Assembly (NCBI GenBank): GCA_934456295.1
Contig: CAKSHB010000030.1
Location: forward strand, 1 to 16,708
Source: an uncultured Clostridia bacterium
Lineage (GTDB): Bacteria; Bacillota; Clostridia; UBA1381; UMGS1253
Reading direction: 5' to 3'
Length of the DNA: 16,708 bases
Shown: in pieces, positions 13,216 to 16,708 of the stretch
Numbering within the stretch: the first letter of the stretch is position 1
Layout: each line of letters starts with the position of its first letter
Notes under the pieces: generated by a model
The model's database searches: none
Seen by the model: only the letters and a program-made list of their open reading frames with translations
Told to the model about the DNA's origin: nothing
Made by a program: the position numbers and the translations under genes

Positions 13216-15025
13216 ACTTTGCGAGATTTCGCGGCTTATCAACATCGCAGCCCTTATTTACTGCCATGTAATATGCAAAAATCTGAAGCGGAATTATCTC
13301 AAGCGCCGGCGCAAGAACGGGAAGTGTTTTCGGTATATAGTAAACCTTATCACATTCGCTCTCAATAAGCGTGTCGCCCTCCATAGCAACGCCGAACACA
13401 GTGGCGCCGCGCGTTGTCACCTCGCGCACATTGCTCAGTGTCTTTTCAAACAGGCTTTCCTGTGTTGCAAGAGCCATGACGATAGTTCCGTCCTCTATAA
13501 GCGATATTGTGCCGTGCTTAAGCTCGCCTGCCGCATATGCCTCCGAGTGGATATATGAAATTTCCTTCAGTTTTAGTGACGCCTCAAGCGCCAGACAGTA
13601 GTCAAGTCCGCGTCCGAGGAAAAATACGTCTTTTGTATTGTAGTGCTTTGAGGCGTATTGCTGCAGCGGCGAAACGTCCTCAAGCATTTTTTCGATTTTT
13701 TCGGGTATACGCTGCATTTCCGCAACAATATCCCTGTGCTCCGCCTCACTTACAAGTCCGCGGACGGTTGAAAAATGCAGCGCCAGCAGATAGAGCACCT
13801 GAAGCTGTGTGGAATATGCTTTTGTCGTTGCAACGGCAATCTCCGGTCCCGCCCATGTGTAAATTACATCGTCTGCCCCTCTGGCAACAGAGCTTCCCAC
13901 AACATTTACCACAGCCAGAACACGGCAGCCGCGGCGCTTTGCCTCACGCATTGCCGCAAGCGTGTCGGCAGTTTCGCCCGACTGGCTTATTGCAATTACC
14001 AAATCGTTTTCCGACACAATCGGATTTCTGTATCGAAACTCCGATGCAAGGTCTGTTTCGGTGGGTATTCTGCCCATGCTCTCAAACAGGTATCTTCCGA
14101 CAACACCGACATGATATGCGCTGCCGCAGCCGATAATATGAATTTTATTTATACCTTTAATCGCTTCTGCATCCATTTTAAGGTCATCAAGGCTAACCAT
14201 GCCGTCCTTTATGCGCGGACTTATGGTTTCACGCACTGCGGCGGGCTGTTCATATATTTCCTTCAGCATAAAATGCTCATAGCCGCCCTTTTGTGCAGAG
14301 CTTACGTCCCATGTTACATGATATACCTCTTTATCAACCTTCTGTTTATCGACATCGTATATTGTAACGCTGTCGTCTTTAAATCGCACTATCTCGCCGT
14401 CCTCAAGCAGATATATGTCGCGCGTATATTCAAGCACCGCCGGAATGTCCGATGCGATAAAGTTTTCGCCGTCGCCGAGTCCGACTATAAGCGGCGAATC
14501 CTTTCTTGCGGCATACATCTCTCCCGGGTGCTCGGCAGACAGCACGCCGAGAGCATAGCTTCCTTTAAGGCGCGACACTGTCTTTACAAGTGCGTCAAGC
14601 ATATTTCCGGCATAGTAATAGTCGAGCAAATTGCTTATGACTTCTGTGTCCGTATCGGACAAAAAGCTGTAGCCCTTTTTTATGAGCGACTCTTTAAGCG
14701 GCTTATAGTTCTCGATTATACCGTTATGAACAACGGCTATCTTTCCGTCGCGACTCAAATGCGGATGCGAGTTCGTGTCGGAGGGTGCGCCATGTGTTGC
14801 CCATCTTGTGTGACCTATTCCGATATTTCCGCATACGTTTTCTCCGCCGTCGGTCATATCTGAAAGCACCTTCAAACGTCCCTTTGCTTTAATCATGTTT
14901 ATCTTTTCTCCGTTAAGCACCGCTATGCCTGCGGAGTCATATCCTCTGTACTCAAGCTTTGACAAACCGCTCATCAAAATCGGCGCCGCCTTTTTCGGTC
15001 CGATATATCCCACAATTCCGCACAT
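13199..15025 (-). CDS. glmS: Glucosamine-fructose-6-phosphate aminotransferase
   Basis: GlmS turns fructose-6-phosphate and glutamine into glucosamine-6-phosphate, the first step to UDP-GlcNAc and peptidoglycan. The 608 residues show the glutaminase domain with catalytic Cys2, RWATHG (74-79) and HNGIIEN (100-106), then two SIS domains with CGSAYH (300-305), SQSGET (347-352), GRG (471-473) and EASLKLKE (481-488), and the conserved C terminus DKPRNLAKSVTVE. The ATG at 15025 has GGAGG nine bases upstream. The leader from the promoter at 15092-15119 is only about 60 bases, too short for a glmS ribozyme. The gene is alone in its transcript and divergent from the amidohydrolase gene. Confidence 0.98.
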   Translation of the reverse strand: MCGIVGYIGPKKAAPILMSGLSKLEYRGYDSAGIAVLNGEKINMIKAKGRLKVLSDMTDGGENVCGNIGIGHTRWATHGAPSDTNSHPHLSRDGKIAVVHNGIIENYKPLKESLIKKGYSFLSDTDTEVISNLLDYYYAGNMLDALVKTVSRLKGSYALGVLSAEHPGEMYAARKDSPLIVGLGDGENFIASDIPAVLEYTRDIYLLEDGEIVRFKDDSVTIYDVDKQKVDKEVYHVTWDVSSAQKGGYEHFMLKEIYEQPAAVRETISPRIKDGMVSLDDLKMDAEAIKGINKIHIIGCGSAYHVGVVGRYLFESMGRIPTETDLASEFRYRNPIVSENDLVIAISQSGETADTLAAMREAKRRGCRVLAVVNVVGSSVARGADDVIYTWAGPEIAVATTKAYSTQLQVLYLLALHFSTVRGLVSEAEHRDIVAEMQRIPEKIEKMLEDVSPLQQYASKHYNTKDVFFLGRGLDYCLALEASLKLKEISYIHSEAYAAGELKHGTISLIEDGTIVMALATQESLFEKTLSNVREVTTRGATVFGVAMEGDTLIESECDKVYYIPKTLPVLAPALEIIPLQIFAYYMAVNKGCDVDKPRNLAKSVTVE

Positions 15026-15091
15026 TTTACAAACCTCCGTTATATTAAAATAATGTTTTCCGTTATATCATTATAAAGACTATCTTGTGAT

Positions 15092-15119
15092 ATTATAGCA
15101 CAAATTTGCGGAATTGCAA
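15092..15119 (-). promoter_or_regulatory. Promoter of glmS
   Basis: On the minus strand TATAAT (15092-15097) lies 16 bases after TTGCAA (15114-15119). A second TATAAT-like element lies nearer the gene (about 15070-15075) but without a clear -35. Confidence 0.6.
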
Positions 15120-15168
15120 TATTTTTTACTAAAAAACCTGTAACCTCATAAACAAAATCCGATTTTGC

Positions 15169-15197
15169 TTGACCGCAAATGTCAATAGTGATAGTAT
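15169..15197 (+). promoter_or_regulatory. Possible promoter of the amidohydrolase gene
   Basis: TTGACC (15169-15174) is followed after 17 bases by TAGTAT (15192-15197). The -10 matches only four of six positions. It faces away from the glmS promoter and lies about 65 bases before the gene. Confidence 0.45.
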
Positions 15198-15260
15198 ATT
15201 AACAGAATTTTCGTTGATTTTATATATTATTTGAACATATGTCACGAGGAGGTTTTTTAA

Positions 15261-16708
15261 ATGGTTATCGATGCCCATACACATCTTTTCGGAAACGCAA
15301 AGGAAAGCGGCGACGCGCTTCTGCGCTCAATGGAGCTTTCAGGTATAGATATGGCAATAGTTTCATGCCTTGACTCATATTTTCCCGACAAAGACGAAAT
15401 TGATACTCTGAACAAAAAAACATACGATTTTGCAAAGGCGCACAAAGACAAAATCATGGGAGCATGCTATGTAAACCCGTTAAATGACAACTGCACCGAT
15501 GTAATACGCCGCGGCGTTGAGGATATGTACATGCGCATGATTAAGCTGTGGATGGCATGTCTGTGCGACGATGAGCATGTTGACGCCGTTGCCCGTGAGG
15601 CGATAAAATACAATGTGCCGATACTTATACATACGTTTTTCATGCATTCGGGCAATCCAGTGCACGAATCAACGGGAGAGCATGTGCGAAATCTGGCTCT
15701 GCGTTTCCCCGAGACAAAGCTTATCATGGCGCATTTCGGCGGAAATCCGTATCACGGAATACGCGCCGTTGCCGACTGTGAAAATGTATACACAGACTAT
15801 GCAGGAACATTTTTCGGCTATGATGACGTAAACTACACGCTTAAGCTTATGGGCGCCGACAGAGTTGTGTTCGGCACGGATTTTCCGATTGCAAATCAGG
15901 CGTTCGGTATAGGAAAAATCGAAAGCGCTCACCTTTGCAATGCGGACAAAGAGAAAATCTATTCGGGCAACATATCGCGTCTGCTCGGCATTTCTGCCGG
16001 CACGGGCTGCATAGATTTCGGGGCAAAATTTGAAAGAGAGCATATTGATGTAAATGCAATGTTCGGACATATGCCGTATTTCAAAAGCCCGTATCCATCA
16101 CTCGCCGAGCTTGAAAAAAACCGCACAGACAGCAGCGCGCTCATTGTGTCATCATTTGACTCGATGTTCTTCCAGGACCCGTATGACGCAGATACGGAAT
16201 TTATAAACACGCCTTGCAGCGAAAAAATCAAAAAAGCGGTTACAGTCAACCCCACAATGCCGAATGCGCTGCGTGACCTTCATAAATTTTCAAAAGAAAA
16301 TATATGGGGCGTAAAAATTGCACCGTATATACAGTCATATCCGCTTTCGGACGGGCGCGTTATCCGATTTGCGAAAGAATGTGCAAAGCTGTCGCTGCCG
16401 CTTCTTATTGAGAACCGCATTTTCGATGAGCGCCAGCAGTACTGTGTAAAATCGCCGAAGGTGTCGCTTGAGGAAACGGAGAACTTTTTATCCGCAGTTC
16501 CCGATACAACGGTAATAATGCTCACTCTCCGCCCCGACGAGGTTGAAAAGCTTGCCGCACAGAAACGAAACAGCGTATTTTTTGATACGTCGGGATTTAA
16601 AGGAAACGCGCTTGCTTTTGAAAAGCTTGTGCACACCATAGGAGCGGATAAGCTCATGTACGGCTCGCTTTCGCCCGTATATAACGAAAAATCGGCGCTC
16701 TACTGTAT
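15261..16708 (+). CDS. Amidohydrolase-like protein with tandem domains (partial at 3' end)
   Basis: The gene runs off the window after 482 codons. Residues 1-245 form an amidohydrolase (Amidohydro_2-type) TIM barrel with the usual ligands: H6 and H8 in DAHTHLF, H124 in LIHTFF, H158 in MAHFGGN and D207 in FGTDFP. Residues 261-482 look like a second, diverged copy: IDVNAMFG aligns with IDAHTHLF, LPLLIENRIF with VPILIHTFF, TTVIMLTLRP with TKLIMAHFGG, and ADKLMYGSLSP with ADRVVFGTDFP. In that copy the five ligand positions are N265, M267, E384, T422 and L470, so it should not bind metal the same way. GAGGAGG lies eight bases before ATG 15261. No signal peptide is present. Substrate is unknown; hydrolase or decarboxylase activity is possible for the first domain. 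Confidence 0.85.
   Translation, partial: MVIDAHTHLFGNAKESGDALLRSMELSGIDMAIVSCLDSYFPDKDEIDTLNKKTYDFAKAHKDKIMGACYVNPLNDNCTDVIRRGVEDMYMRMIKLWMACLCDDEHVDAVAREAIKYNVPILIHTFFMHSGNPVHESTGEHVRNLALRFPETKLIMAHFGGNPYHGIRAVADCENVYTDYAGTFFGYDDVNYTLKLMGADRVVFGTDFPIANQAFGIGKIESAHLCNADKEKIYSGNISRLLGISAGTGCIDFGAKFEREHIDVNAMFGHMPYFKSPYPSLAELEKNRTDSSALIVSSFDSMFFQDPYDADTEFINTPCSEKIKKAVTVNPTMPNALRDLHKFSKENIWGVKIAPYIQSYPLSDGRVIRFAKECAKLSLPLLIENRIFDERQQYCVKSPKVSLEETENFLSAVPDTTVIMLTLRPDEVEKLAAQKRNSVFFDTSGFKGNALAFEKLVHTIGADKLMYGSLSPVYNEKSALYC

Noticed and set aside
13775..14863. A 362-codon plus-strand open frame
   Set aside because: It lies entirely antisense to glmS, has no ribosome binding site and its composition (rich in Cys, His, Tyr, Arg) is that of a reverse-strand shadow.
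15026..15091. glmS ribozyme in the glmS leader
   Set aside because: The leader is about 60 bases from the predicted start site, too short for the ribozyme, and no core motif is visible.

Overview
The window looks like chromosomal DNA of a low-to-moderate GC Firmicute of the class Clostridia. The evidence is the tRNA genes with encoded CCA ends, strong AGGAGG-type ribosome binding sites, consensus vegetative promoters, a rpmH-rnpA-yidD-yidC-jag-mnmE cluster, a short Gram-positive-type YidC, and Clostridia-typical families (DUF6514, ACT plus UPF0210). I cannot name the genus. No phage, transposon, CRISPR array or rRNA gene is visible.

Layout, left to right. At 1-180 there is an unresolved edge with a doubtful 51-codon frame. 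At 183-865 a tRNA operon on the minus strand reads Val, Asp, Phe, Gly, Cys. It has a perfect-consensus promoter, an internal terminator-like hairpin before Cys, and a terminator after Cys. At 991-2874 hslO (Hsp33) and galU lie on the minus strand, divergent from an M18 aminopeptidase at 3075-4487. A bidirectional terminator separates the aminopeptidase from a minus-strand operon at 4571-6908 that encodes an ACT protein, a UPF0210/DUF711 protein and a small radical SAM protein. A solitary DUF6514 gene follows at 7310. At 7899-12140 is the ribosome, RNase P, membrane-insertion and tRNA-modification cluster. Two hairpins, a lipoprotein of unknown function and glmS (minus strand) come next. The window ends inside a plus-strand amidohydrolase-like gene.

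How the genes fit together: most of the window is housekeeping. GalU makes UDP-glucose and GlmS makes glucosamine-6-phosphate for the cell envelope. L34, RNase P protein, YidD, YidC, KhpB and MnmE serve translation, tRNA maturation and membrane-protein insertion. Hsp33 answers oxidative stress. The ACT/UPF0210/radical SAM trio is a plausible but uncharacterised functional unit.

The points most worth a second look are: (a) the amidohydrolase-like protein at the right edge, which carries a second domain that appears to have lost every metal ligand; (b) a 21-bp perfect direct repeat of the 3' end of glmS, lying beside a promoter and ribosome binding site that now lead to a three-codon frame; (c) the radical SAM protein placed in the ACT-UPF0210 operon; (d) loss of the usual dnaA and mnmG neighbours from the rpmH cluster. 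I see no clear evidence for a wholly new defence or biosynthetic system.
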